Source: Phenylobacterium sp. (GTDB lineage Bacteria > Pseudomonadota > Alphaproteobacteria > Caulobacterales > Caulobacteraceae). From it: 64,000 nucleotides of DNA. The notes beneath the pieces are model-generated. The model saw only the letters and a program-made list of their open reading frames with translations. It had not been told where the DNA came from and did not search any database. The position numbers were made by a program, and so were the translations under genes. The DNA lies in the NCBI RefSeq assembly GCF_030693625.1, contig NZ_JAUYAF010000018.1, positions 1 to 64,000 of the forward strand. The letters are read 5' to 3'. Shown here one piece after another: positions 35,395-44,044 of this stretch; position 1 is the stretch's first letter; each line of letters starts with the position of its first letter.

Positions 35395-36960
35395 GTGCAC
35401 GACCTGTCTCGACGGGCGCTGATCGCGGGCGGCCTTGTCCTGCCGTCTGGCGTCCATGCGGCCAGCGCCTCGCCTGTCGCCAAGACCACTAATGGTCCGG
35501 TGCGAGGCGACATCGACCAGGGGATCAAGGTCTTCAAAGGCGTGCGCTATGGCGCCGACACGGGTCCGCGCCGGTTCCGGCCGCCGTTGGCGCCGACGCC
35601 CTGGACCAAGGCGCTGGACGCCACGGCCTATGGGCCAAGCGCGCCGCAGGGGGGCCGCGACGACGAGCGCCAGAGCGAGGACTGCCTGTTCCTGAATGTC
35701 TGGACGCCGGGCCTGCGGGACGGCGGCAAGCGGCCAGTCATGGTCTATCTGCACGGGGGCGCCTATTCGAGCGGCTCGGGGTCGTCGCCGCTCTATGACG
35801 GGGTGCGGCTCTGCCGGCGGGGCGACGTGGTGGTGGTGACGATCAATCACCGCCTGAACGTCCTGGGCTACGGCTTCCTGGCCAGGCTGGCTGGCGTGCA
35901 GTTCGCCGACAGCGGCGCCGCCGGGATACTGGACATCCTGCTGGCCCTGGCCTGGGTCCGCGACAACGCCGCCGAATTCGGGGGCGATCCGGGGCGGGTC
36001 ATGGTGTTTGGCCAGTCGGGCGGGGGGGCCAAGATCGCCACCATGATGGCCATGCCGGCCGCGACGGGCCTCTTCCACACCGCCGCCACGATGAGTGGAC
36101 AATAGGTGACGGCCTCGGGGCCTCTGCACGCCACCGAACGGATGAGCCTGTTTCTGGCCGCCGTCGGGCTGACCCGGGACCGCGCGCGGGAGGCCGCGAC
36201 CCTGCCGGTCGTCAAGCTGATAGAGGGCCTGGCGGTGCGCGATCCCTTCACGCCGGGCGGACTCTATTTCGGCCCGGTGTTGGACGAGCGGTCCCTGACG
36301 CGCCACCCCTTCTGGCCGGACGCCGCACCCCAGGGGCTGAAGATCCCGATGATCATCGGCAACACCCGTGACGAGGCCCGCGCCTTCGTGGCCAGGACCA
36401 ACCCGGACCCCTTCGCCATGGGGTGGGACGAGGTGGCCGGGCGGATCGCGCCGGAGATGCGGGTGGATATCGACCCTGACCACGTGGTCGCCGAGTATCG
36501 GAAACTGTACCCGGACTATTCGCCCAGCGAGGTGTTCTTCGCCGCCATCACGGCGGGCCGCTCCTGGCGGGGGGCGGTCATCGAGGCGGAGGAACGGGCG
36601 CGGGCCGGGGCGCCGGCATGGGTCTTTCAGCTGGACCTGCCCAGCACCGTCGAGGGCGGCCGCCTGCGGGCCATGCACACCGCCGACATCCCCCTGGTGT
36701 TCGACAACCTGGCGGCCAGGGGCTCGCCCGTCGCGCCGTCGGCGGCCGCGCAATCGGTGGCCGACGCGATGAGTGAGGCCTTCATCGCCCTGGCCAAAAC
36801 CGGGAACCCCAACTGCGAGGCCCTGCCGGCCTGGACGCCCTACGACCTGACCCGGCGCGCCACCATGGTGTTCGATGCGGAGACCCGACTGGTGGACGAC
36901 CCGCGCGGGGCCGAACGCCGCCTGTTCGCCAAGGTACCCTACATCCAGCCCGGGACCTAG
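35395..36960 (+). pseudogene. Type B carboxylesterase interrupted by an in-frame amber codon
   Basis: One frame encodes a secreted type B carboxylesterase of about 521 residues broken by TAG at 36103-36105. The first part has a twin-arginine signal (SRRALIAGGLVL), QSEDCLFLNVWTP, the oxyanion MVYLHGGAYSSGSG and the nucleophile in VFGQSGGGAKIA, and stops at TMSGQ. The frame then continues at once with VTASGPLHATERM, ELIVLD-type loops missing but LIGNTRDEAR-like IGNTRDEARAF, MHTADIPLVF (catalytic His) and a normal C-terminus. The family expects SGQQ here, so CAG has become TAG. GTG at 35395 is the start, as GGAGG abuts the ATG at 35389. The acid and His lie after the stop, so the short product should be inactive. 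Confidence 0.82.
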
Positions 36961-37454
36961 ATCGCGCGGCGGAAGGGGACGACGACGTCGTCCGCCTCAT
37001 AGGCCGCCATGGCCACCGGCGGCGGGGCCATGTCCGGCACGCGCAGGATCAGGCCGTTCATGGCGAAGGCCTGGGCCACCAGGCAGGCGGCGGCGGGGAA
37101 GGGGGGCTGGCAGGCGTCGGCCAGCAGCCAGGCCAGGTGGGCCTCCAGCCGGGCATAGTCCTCCATCTGGGCGGCGGCGAAGATGGCCACGATCAGCTGC
37201 TCGTCGCGGCTGAGGCGGAAGGAGCCCGGGACGGAGAGGGTGACCTTGCGTTTTCCGCGCCGGGCCAGTTCGCGGACGAAGACCGTGAGCGCATTGAGCG
37301 CCTCGGCCCCCACCACCCCGCAGGCCCGCTCATACTGCTTCTGCACCAAGGGACAGGCGCCGACCCCGAAGGCCATGGCCCGGAATCCCCAGACCAGCAT
37401 GTGCTCGCCCTGGCTCAGGTCGCGGAGGTGGGCGGGGGTGGTTTCGCAGGGCAT
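36957..37454 (-). CDS. Conserved hypothetical protein, 165 aa
   Basis: Starts MPCETTPAHLRDLSQGEHML with AAGGAG 8 bases before ATG 37454. It contains WGFRAMAFGVGACPLVQKQY, ARRGKRKVTLSVPGSFRLSR, then DEQLIVAIFAAAQMEDYARL; Cys residues near the start and in the first motif are of the kind often conserved in this type of alphaproteobacterial hypothetical protein. No signal peptide or transmembrane segment. I do not recognise a function. Its TAG shares CTAG (36957-36960) with the esterase stop. Confidence 0.72.
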   Translation of the reverse strand: MPCETTPAHLRDLSQGEHMLVWGFRAMAFGVGACPLVQKQYERACGVVGAEALNALTVFVRELARRGKRKVTLSVPGSFRLSRDEQLIVAIFAAAQMEDYARLEAHLAWLLADACQPPFPAAACLVAQAFAMNGLILRVPDMAPPPVAMAAYEADDVVVPFRRAI

Positions 37455-37695
37455 GAACGCGACTCCTTGAGGCGCACCCTGGTTACTGCGTTTGAGAATT
37501 ATTCGCAACTAAGAACGCCAGGCTCCCCTCTGCGTTTTGTTGCTCGTTTGTTCGACTTCAAGCTTCACCTGTCGTAGGATTCTGAGGTCACTCGGGCCGC
37601 GCCTGCCGCCGCTTTGAGATGTACGGAGCGGCGTGTGAGGCCGACTGCCGGCGCGTTCAATCAATCAGCCCGACGGATGGCCATGAGCGGATCGC

Positions 37696-38191
37696 TTGAT
37701 CGCTATTGTCGAAGGAAAACGGCCGACATTGAGCAGGCCGCATGCCCGTCTCTACCCAGTGCTCAAGGAACTCGGTTTGCGGCGCGGGGCAAACCTCCCC
37801 GTGAAGTCCACGCGCAGTCGTCTGGGCTGGCGGCGGATGAGGGAAGGGCATCTCGACCAAGTCGGTCTGTGCTGGTCGAACTCTTACGATGGTCGCTTCG
37901 TGATCGAGTGGATGACCACAGACCCGCGCGTCGTCGCCGACCGGCTACGTCGCCTGGATGAATGGGCGGATCTATCGTGGACCGCCGCGATGGTTCGGCC
38001 TGAATGACAGCGACGGGGAGTGGTTTCGATGGAGCCGTGACCTTGCCAAGGAAATGGACACGGCGGAGACTAGGGTGCGCGAACTGGATCGGTATCTGCG
38101 CGACGGAACGCCCATGAAGTTCATATGCCTACCCGAAACGATGGCGTTGACGCCGGCTGGAATTGCGTCCGCCAAGGCCGACGAGGCCTAA
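37696..38191 (+). pseudogene. Probable frameshifted gene (DUF4304-like N-terminal part)
   Basis: Two overlapping frames look like halves of one protein. 37696-38007 gives RLYPVLKELGLRRG, WRRMREGHLDQVGLCWSN, and TTDPRVVADRLRRLDEWADL; 37958-38191 continues with PPRWFGLNDSDGEWFRWSRD and LDRYLRDGTPMKFI. A single shift near 37985-38005 would join them. The first half loosely resembles DUF4304-type proteins. Codon bias is less GC3-rich than the neighbours and no ribosome site is clear, so this may be a decayed transferred gene. Low certainty. Confidence 0.4.
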
Positions 38192-38196
38192 GTGGT

Positions 38197-38592
38197 CTAA
38201 GCCGCCACCGACTGGCGCTCATCGGCGAACTCGTAGCTGGCCTCGTCCCAGAGGGAGTCCCATTCGGCGAAGCGGGCGTTGGCGTCGCGCAGGCGGGCGT
38301 CGTCGCGGACGCTGACCACTTCGCCCTCGGCTTCGTCCCAGACCACGGTGAGATCGGCCAGACGGTGGTCGCCTGAGGCCAGACGGCCCTGGATCTGGAG
38401 GCGTTCCACCATCTCCTCGGAGACCCGCAGCTTCATGCGGCCGCCAGCCTGGCGCACTGCGATGTCGGCGTGGGTGATGACCTTGGCGATCATGTCGGCG
38501 TTGGCGGCCTCCACCGGGCGGCGGACGTCGAACAGGAACAGCGGTTCGGAGCGGACAGCGCGGGGGCGGCGGAGTTGAGCGACGTTGGGCAT
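38197..38592 (-). CDS. Conserved small protein divergent from the WYL regulator
   Basis: A 131-aa protein starting MPNVAQLRRPRAVRSEPLFL with AGGAG 7 bases before the ATG at 38592. It has a region VEAANADMIAKVITHADIAV, then GRMKLRVSEEMVERLQIQGR and LADLTVVWDEAEGEVVSVRD, and an acidic Trp-containing end (FAEWDSLWDEASYEFADERQ). No family recognised; no signal peptide or membrane helix. It is divergent from the WYL regulator with 80 bases between starts, so it is a likely target of that regulator. Confidence 0.65.
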   Translation of the reverse strand: MPNVAQLRRPRAVRSEPLFLFDVRRPVEAANADMIAKVITHADIAVRQAGGRMKLRVSEEMVERLQIQGRLASGDHRLADLTVVWDEAEGEVVSVRDDARLRDANARFAEWDSLWDEASYEFADERQSVAA

Positions 38593-38672
38593 GTGTGGCT
38601 CCTTTCGTTTCGGCATCATCAAGGTAGGATGCCGGTGCGTCAGAAACGGACGTACAAATCTGGGGGCCGACT

Positions 38673-39659
38673 TTGCGGCACGAAAAGGCGACTCGGTTAC
38701 TCGAACTGGCGCGTCTCCTGGCGTCTTCCGCCGAGGGAATGACGCTTGATGAGATCGCAAGTTCCATGGGGGTGGGACGGCGCACCGCTGAGCGGATGCG
38801 CGACGCCGTGCGGGACGCCTTCCCGCAGACGGAGGAGATCGAGGACCCCCCTACCAAGCGGTTCAAGATTCCCTCGGGCCTGGACGGCATCTTCCAGGCG
38901 CCGACGGCCGATGAGTTCGCCGCCCTGCACGCGGCGGCCGAACAGTTCCGGGCCATGGGCGCAACCGGGCGGGCGGCCGCCTTGTTGAACCTGGAACAGA
39001 AGGTGCTGTCGGCCATGCAGGCGGGCGTGCGCCGCAAGCTCGCCCCGGACCTGGAGGCCCTGTTGGAAGCCGAGGCCATCTCCATCCACGCCGGCCCCCG
39101 ACCCTTCGAGGACGAGAGCGTGCTGGGCGCCATCCGCGACGCAATCAAGTCCCTGCGCCGCCTGCGATTCCGCTACCAGGGCGGCTCGACGCCAGGGCGG
39201 GTGCGGGAGATCACGCCGTTTGGGGTGCTGTTTGGGCGGTCCAACTATCTGGTGGGGGCGGAGGGTAATTCGAAGGAGCCGCGCACCTGGCGGCTGGACC
39301 GGGTGGCCGACCTGGAGGTCACCGAGACCTTTGGCGCCAAGCCCGAGGACTTCACCCTGCAGGCCTTCGTGGAGCGCTCCTTCGGCATCTACCAGGACGC
39401 GGTGGAGGAGGTGCGGCTGCGCATCCTTCCCCATGGCGCCGACGAAGCCCTGGGCTGGCGCTTCCACCCGACCCAGAGGCTGGAACCCCTGCCGGACGGC
39501 GGCGTGCTCGCCACCTTCCACGCCGGCGGCATGCGGGAGCTGGCCTGGCACCTGTTCACCTGGGGCGACAAGGTGGAGATCCTGGGGCCCGAGCGGCTGA
39601 AGCAGATGATGCGCGACGAGCTGGCGATCGCCATCGCCGCCCACGGCGCGCCATGCTGA
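38673..39659 (+). CDS. WYL-domain transcriptional regulator
   Basis: 328 aa: N-terminal helix-turn-helix (MTLDEIASSMGVGRRTAERM), a middle region, a WYL domain (LRRLRFRYQGGSTPGRVREI, TPFGVLFGRSNYLVGAEGNS, RTWRLDRVADLEVTETFGAK) and a WCX C-terminal extension (EEVRLRILPHGADEALGWRF). WYL domains bind ligands such as nucleotides or nucleic acids; the YLxG and RLDR positions are kept. The start is TTG at 38673 with GGGGG upstream. It overlaps the glycosidase-like gene by 7 bases and is divergent from the 131-aa gene, so it may control both. Confidence 0.86.
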   Translation: MRHEKATRLLELARLLASSAEGMTLDEIASSMGVGRRTAERMRDAVRDAFPQTEEIEDPPTKRFKIPSGLDGIFQAPTADEFAALHAAAEQFRAMGATGRAAALLNLEQKVLSAMQAGVRRKLAPDLEALLEAEAISIHAGPRPFEDESVLGAIRDAIKSLRRLRFRYQGGSTPGRVREITPFGVLFGRSNYLVGAEGNSKEPRTWRLDRVADLEVTETFGAKPEDFTLQAFVERSFGIYQDAVEEVRLRILPHGADEALGWRFHPTQRLEPLPDGGVLATFHAGGMRELAWHLFTWGDKVEILGPERLKQMMRDELAIAIAAHGAPC

Positions 39660-41371
39660 CCCCGCGCCCCGACGGGCGGGTGGAGAGCCAGGTCCCGGTG
39701 CTGCTGCCGATCATGGGGCCGCGCCTGCAGGGTGAGCTGCATCCCGATGGGCGGCTGGAGCTGGCGTTGTGGGGGGCGGGCGATCTGGGGCGGCTGCGGT
39801 TCTCAGCCTTCGCCGGGCCTTTCGTCCACGCGCCGAACCTGGTGACGACGCCGAGCGGCGGCGCCTATGCCGCGCAGTCGGACCCGGTGCTGCTGCTGCG
39901 GGGCGTGACCTATCGCGGCTTCACGCCGGCGCGGAAGTGCGCGCCCTGGGACCGCACGGCGCACCCCAAATCCAGGGTTTCGCGCAAGGGCGCGCGGCGG
40001 CGGATCGACCTGCCCTGGGCGCTCGTGCTGCTGGAGTCGCGGGGACCCGACCTGATTGTCTCGGCAGGCGCGGATCTGGACGAGGCTGAGCGCGGTCTGG
40101 GCCTGTCGGTGGAGACCATCGTCACCGAGGCCGAGCACTACGCCCTCCGCTGCGACCGACTTTCCGAGGCTGACCCCGTGCTGCGCTCCATGGTCATGCA
40201 GGGAACCCACGCGGCCCTGTCGTCGGTGCGCCGTGACGAACGCGGCCGGTTCGATGGCCTGGCCGCGGGCCTGGCCTATAGCGCCCCTGCCCGGACCTAT
40301 TTCCGCGACGGCTACTGGACCCTGCAACTGCTCCTGAAGGCCGCGCCCGCCGTGGTCCATGCCCAGATCGACCTGCTGGCGGCCGGTGTCCAGCCCGACG
40401 GCGAGGCCCCGAGCGGGGTCATCGTCTCAGGTCCGGAGATGGCCCATGCCTGGGAGGCGCTGCGCAGCACGGTGTTGGGCTTCGACTGGATCCACAGGCG
40501 CCGGGCTGACTGGTGGAGCGATCACTTCGATAGCCCACTGTTCTTCATCCTGACCCTGGGCGACTACGTCCGCGCCACCGGAGATGTGGAGCCGGTGGAC
40601 CGCAACTGGCCCTTCGTGAGGGCGATCTACGAGCGCTATGTCGCCCTGTCGCCGGACGGCCTGCCGGTGAAGCCGCGCCACGATCGTGACTGGGCAGACA
40701 ACGTCTATCGCTCGGGCCTGGTGAGCTACGACATCGGCCTGTGGGTCGGCGCCCTGGACGCCATCGCCGAGCTGGGGGCGGCGCAGGACCCGGAGCTGGC
40801 TGCGGAGGCCAAGGCGACGGCGGTGGAGACGCGGGCTGCAGTGGCGGCCCAGATGAAGCGGCCACACGGCGGCTATCCCGACTATCTCGACGTCCCGGCC
40901 GGCGTCGCCGAGGATCACCTGACCCTCGACAGCCTCACCCTGCTTCGGCATGACGCCGTGCCGGAGGCCGACGCGCTGGAGGTGCTGGAACGCGTGCGCC
41001 AGAGCCTGGAGAGCCGCCACAACGACCGCCAGGGGTTCGGCGACTGGGGCATGCTCTGCGCCTATCCGCCCTTCAGCCGGCGCGGCGATCTGAGGTCGAA
41101 GACGGTGTTCCCGTTCCGCTACCACAACGGCTCCGACTGGCCGTGGCTGGACGGCCTCTATGCTGGAGAGCGGCTGCGGCGCGGCCTGCCCGGCTGGCGC
41201 TATCCCATGGTGCGGTGGTGGGAGTTCTGCCTGAGCCAGGGTTGGATGGGCGCGGTGGAATACTTCTCGCCGCCCTGGGGGCGGGGGTCTCTGCTGCAGG
41301 GGTGGTCCAGCATGCCGGCGACCGTGGCACTGGCGCACCGGGAGAGGGTGCTGAAGGGTGACCCCGACTAG
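39653..41371 (+). CDS. Six-hairpin glycosidase-like protein (GH63/debranching type fold)
   Basis: 572 aa without a signal peptide, thus cytosolic. An N-terminal beta-sandwich region (about 1-180) is followed by an (alpha/alpha)6-barrel-like region with ARTYFRDGYWTLQLLLK, LPVKPRHDRDWADNVYR, FRYHNGSDWPWLDGLYAGE and EYFSPPWGRGSLLQGWSS. Acidic residues in the RDGYW, HDRDWADN and SDWPW motifs are candidate catalytic groups as in GH63/trehalase-like and debranching enzymes. Substrate unknown. ATG at 39653 overlaps the WYL gene, implying co-regulation. Its stop shares CTAG with the PIG-L gene. Confidence 0.72.
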   Translation: MLTPRPDGRVESQVPVLLPIMGPRLQGELHPDGRLELALWGAGDLGRLRFSAFAGPFVHAPNLVTTPSGGAYAAQSDPVLLLRGVTYRGFTPARKCAPWDRTAHPKSRVSRKGARRRIDLPWALVLLESRGPDLIVSAGADLDEAERGLGLSVETIVTEAEHYALRCDRLSEADPVLRSMVMQGTHAALSSVRRDERGRFDGLAAGLAYSAPARTYFRDGYWTLQLLLKAAPAVVHAQIDLLAAGVQPDGEAPSGVIVSGPEMAHAWEALRSTVLGFDWIHRRRADWWSDHFDSPLFFILTLGDYVRATGDVEPVDRNWPFVRAIYERYVALSPDGLPVKPRHDRDWADNVYRSGLVSYDIGLWVGALDAIAELGAAQDPELAAEAKATAVETRAAVAAQMKRPHGGYPDYLDVPAGVAEDHLTLDSLTLLRHDAVPEADALEVLERVRQSLESRHNDRQGFGDWGMLCAYPPFSRRGDLRSKTVFPFRYHNGSDWPWLDGLYAGERLRRGLPGWRYPMVRWWEFCLSQGWMGAVEYFSPPWGRGSLLQGWSSMPATVALAHRERVLKGDPD

Positions 41372-42183
41372 CGGCTGAACGCCAGCGTGAAATACTCCCG
41401 GTCGAACAGGCGGTAGTAGAGCCAGGCCGGGAGCCTGTCGTAGCCGGGCTGGACGTCGGCGATGACCTTGGCCTGGCTGGCGTGGACGTCCAGCAGGCGC
41501 CGCTTGGCCGTGGCGAAACGGGCGACCGGGACCGCCACTGTGGGGGCGGGCAGGCCGGCCGCCGGATCGGTGGGATAGTTGTTGCGGAAGGCGGCCACCA
41601 GCTTCAGGGCGATCCTGATCAGGGCCCTGGGCAGGGTCGCCTGGTAGAGGCGGCGCACGGAGTTGTCTTCCTGCGCCAGCTCGCGGGCCCAGCGACCGGC
41701 GGCGACGTGGTCGGGGTGGCCGTAGTAGCCGACCCGCTCGTCGAAGCTGATCAGGACGCTGGGCTTCCATTGGGCAATCCGTTTACGGAGCACGCCCTTG
41801 ACCGCCTCGCCGTCGGTGGCGGAGAGGCCGCCGTCGGGCCATTCGAAGACCTCCACCGCATGGGCGCGAAGCGTCGCCCCGGCGGCCTGGGCCTCAAGGC
41901 CGCGGACCCGCGCGAGGTCCTCGCGGCCATAGCCCGTATCGCGGGCGGCTTCGCCTCGGGTGAGGTAGATCAAGATCACCTGAGCCCCGTCGCGCGCCAT
42001 TGCCGCAAGGGTTCCGGCGCTGGTGATCTCGTCGTCGGGGTGGGCCCAGATGGCCAAGACCGTCCTGGGCGCACCCGCGACCAGCAGGCTGCGCGCCCTG
42101 GGGACCGCGCCATCGTTCAACCGATTGCGGACCAGCAGGAAGGCGACGCCCAGCAGGACCAGCAGAACGGCGGCGAAGCTCAC
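41368..42183 (-). CDS. PIG-L family deacetylase
   Basis: 271 aa with an N-terminal membrane helix (about 1-18, FAAVLLVLLGVAFLLV), so membrane-anchored. The zinc motif AHPDDE is at residues 47-52 and the second histidine motif reads GYYGHPDHVAAG. PIG-L enzymes remove N-acetyl groups from GlcNAc-type substrates; the exact sugar is not evident. ATG overlaps the stop of the serine hydrolase upstream by four bases, so the two are one operon. Confidence 0.87.
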   Translation of the reverse strand: MSFAAVLLVLLGVAFLLVRNRLNDGAVPRARSLLVAGAPRTVLAIWAHPDDEITSAGTLAAMARDGAQVILIYLTRGEAARDTGYGREDLARVRGLEAQAAGATLRAHAVEVFEWPDGGLSATDGEAVKGVLRKRIAQWKPSVLISFDERVGYYGHPDHVAAGRWARELAQEDNSVRRLYQATLPRALIRIALKLVAAFRNNYPTDPAAGLPAPTVAVPVARFATAKRRLLDVHASQAKVIADVQPGYDRLPAWLYYRLFDREYFTLAFSR

Positions 42184-43244
42184 GGCCGGAAGCAGTCCAC
42201 CAGTTCGGCCAGCCAGGCCTTGAGGTCGTCCTTCCGCTCGGTCGGCGTCTTGCCGTGACGCACCACCACCAGGTCTAGCTCGGGGACCACCACCGTGAAC
42301 TGCCCCTCATGGCCGTTGGCGGAGAAGGAGCCAGGGCCGCCCAGGCCCAACCACCAGTGGGCGCCATAGGGGCCGTCGGTGACGCCCTCCTGCTGGAAGG
42401 TGGGCGTGCGGGCATAGTCGACCCAGCCCTCGGGCAGCAGGCGCTGGTTCTCCCACACCCCGCCGCGCAGGTAGAGCAGGCCAAAGCGGGCGAAGTCCTG
42501 GGCCGTGGCGAAGCAGAAGGACGAGCCGATGAAGGTCCCGGCCGGATCGAACTTGGGGACCGGGCTGGTCATGCCGAGCGGCGCAAACAGCCGCGCGCGC
42601 ATGAAGGCCTCGAAGTCGGGGCCGTAGGCGTCCAGCGTCCTGGCCAGCACGCGGGCGACGATGTTGGTCGTGCCGCTGGAATAGGAGAAGTGGCGGTCGG
42701 GCGCGTAGAGCAGGGGCTTGTCGGCGGCGTAGTGGGCCACGTCGTCCTTTCCCACGCCCCACAGCATGGCGATGGTGTCCGACGGCTTGTCGGGCTCATA
42801 GACCTCCGAGAACTCGAGGCCCGAGGACATGCGCAGCAGGTAGTCCAGGGTGATGGCGCCGCGCGGGTCGCCGGCGTCCCTCCACTCGGGCACATCGGCG
42901 GGCGCCTGGATGTCCAGCTTGCCGTCCCCCACCAGCAGGCCGGTGAGGGCGTGGGTGATGCTCTTGGCCTTGGACCAGGAGAGGCAGGTCTTGTCCGGCC
43001 CGTGCTCGGGACCATAGCGCTCGAAGATCAGCCGGCCTTCCCGGATGATCACCACGGCGTGGGCTTCGCCGAAGGCCAGCTGGTCGAACTGCTCGGCCAT
43101 CAGGTCATCGAGGCGCAGGCGGTCGAAGCCGGGCGGGAAGAGGCCAAGCGGCCACTCCTCCGTCGGCCACGGGGTCCCGGCGGGCTGGGTGGGCAGGGGC
43201 GGCAGGCTCATGGGGAGAGACTGTCCCCAAGCCGCCACCTTCAT
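42180..43244 (-). CDS. Serine hydrolase, beta-lactamase (class C) family
   Basis: About 354 aa. The S-x-x-K motif is SKAK in LSWSKAKSITHAL, the Tyr motif lies in FSYSSGTTNIV, and a late HEGQ in SANGHEGQFTVVVP stands in the KTG-like position. It belongs to the EstB/D-aminopeptidase-like serine hydrolases rather than true resistance enzymes. No signal peptide is evident, so cytosolic. ATG 43244 lacks a ribosome site; ATG 43211 (MSLPPLPTQP) is an equally plausible start. First gene of a pair with the PIG-L deacetylase. Confidence 0.82.
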   Translation of the reverse strand: MKVAAWGQSLPMSLPPLPTQPAGTPWPTEEWPLGLFPPGFDRLRLDDLMAEQFDQLAFGEAHAVVIIREGRLIFERYGPEHGPDKTCLSWSKAKSITHALTGLLVGDGKLDIQAPADVPEWRDAGDPRGAITLDYLLRMSSGLEFSEVYEPDKPSDTIAMLWGVGKDDVAHYAADKPLLYAPDRHFSYSSGTTNIVARVLARTLDAYGPDFEAFMRARLFAPLGMTSPVPKFDPAGTFIGSSFCFATAQDFARFGLLYLRGGVWENQRLLPEGWVDYARTPTFQQEGVTDGPYGAHWWLGLGGPGSFSANGHEGQFTVVVPELDLVVVRHGKTPTERKDDLKAWLAELVDCFRP

Positions 43245-43262
43245 CAAGAGCTAGAACGGCAT

Positions 43263-43282
43263 CCGCGGCTTTAGGGCCGCGG
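43263..43282. promoter_or_regulatory. Inverted repeat in a divergent promoter region
   Basis: Perfect 7-bp arms CCGCGGC and GCCGCGG flank a 6-base AT-richer centre. It lies between the divergent serine hydrolase and GNAT genes, about 19 bases from the hydrolase ATG; a candidate operator. Confidence 0.4.
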
Positions 43283-43386
43283 TGTCGTCCCGCGGAGTCC
43301 AGGACAGGTACCCGTGGTATTCAATTGGTCTGGCCTTGCTCGTCAGTGTGGCGAGGAATTCTCCTGGAACACGGTTTGGGGTGTGT

Positions 43387-43986
43387 ATGCCGACGAGCGA
43401 CATCGATCGGGGCGATGCGGCCCGTGCGGTGGTGGCCGCGCCACGGGGAGCCCTGGCCATTCGCAAGGCGGGCTCTGGCGACATCGAGACCCTGCGCGCC
43501 CTGATGCAGCAGGCGATCGATATCCATCTGGCGGCCTACCTACCGCCGGAGGGGGTGGCGGCGTCGTTCGAGATCATGGGGCTGGACACCCAGCTGATCG
43601 AGGACGGGACCTATTTCGTGGTGGAGGCCGAAGGCCCGATCACCGGCTGCGGCGGTTGGAGCCGACGGGCCACCCTGTTCGGCGGAGATCACAGCGCCGG
43701 GCGCGACTCAGGCCTGGTGGATCCAGCCACCGAGCCGGCCCGCATCCGCGCCATGTACACCCATCCCGACTTCGCCCGCCGCGGGGTGGGCAAGATGATC
43801 CTGGAGACCTGCGAGGCCGCCGCCGCCGCCGAGGGCTTCGGCCGCTGTGAGATGGCCGCCACCCTCTCCGGCGAGCCGCTTTACCGGGCCGCCGGCTACA
43901 AGACCATCGAGCCTTTCGAGGCCGACACCTCGACAGGGTTCAAGGTGCCGCTGATCCGCATGGGCAAGGCGCTGGCGGAGGCCTGA
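43387..43986 (+). CDS. GNAT family N-acetyltransferase
   Basis: 199 aa; MPTSDIDRGDAARAVVAAPR start. The GNAT core reads LAIRKAGSGDIETLRALMQQ, then FVVEAEGPITGCGGWSRRAT, RIRAMYTHPDFARRGVGKMI, where RRGVGK is the acetyl-CoA loop, and YRAAGYKTIEPFEA near the end. Family length and motifs are normal; the acceptor substrate is not deducible. Followed by a strong GC-rich palindrome. Confidence 0.87.
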   Translation: MPTSDIDRGDAARAVVAAPRGALAIRKAGSGDIETLRALMQQAIDIHLAAYLPPEGVAASFEIMGLDTQLIEDGTYFVVEAEGPITGCGGWSRRATLFGGDHSAGRDSGLVDPATEPARIRAMYTHPDFARRGVGKMILETCEAAAAAEGFGRCEMAATLSGEPLYRAAGYKTIEPFEADTSTGFKVPLIRMGKALAEA

Positions 43987-43996
43987 CGCAACGAAA

Positions 43997-44022
43997 AAGG
44001 GCGGCCCCCGGGGGCCGCCCTT
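43997..44022. terminator. Bidirectional GC-rich terminator
   Basis: A perfect 26-bp palindrome between the convergent GNAT and TonB receptor genes. On the minus strand it is followed by TTTTTCGTT, a good T tract for ending the receptor transcript; on the plus strand only TTCC follows. Confidence 0.85.
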
Positions 44023-44044
44023 CCACGCTCTCCGGAAACCTTGG

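Noticed and set aside
42180..43244. Class C beta-lactamase resistance gene
   Set aside because: The S-x-x-K motif is present, but the other motifs and lack of a signal peptide fit a general serine hydrolase better.
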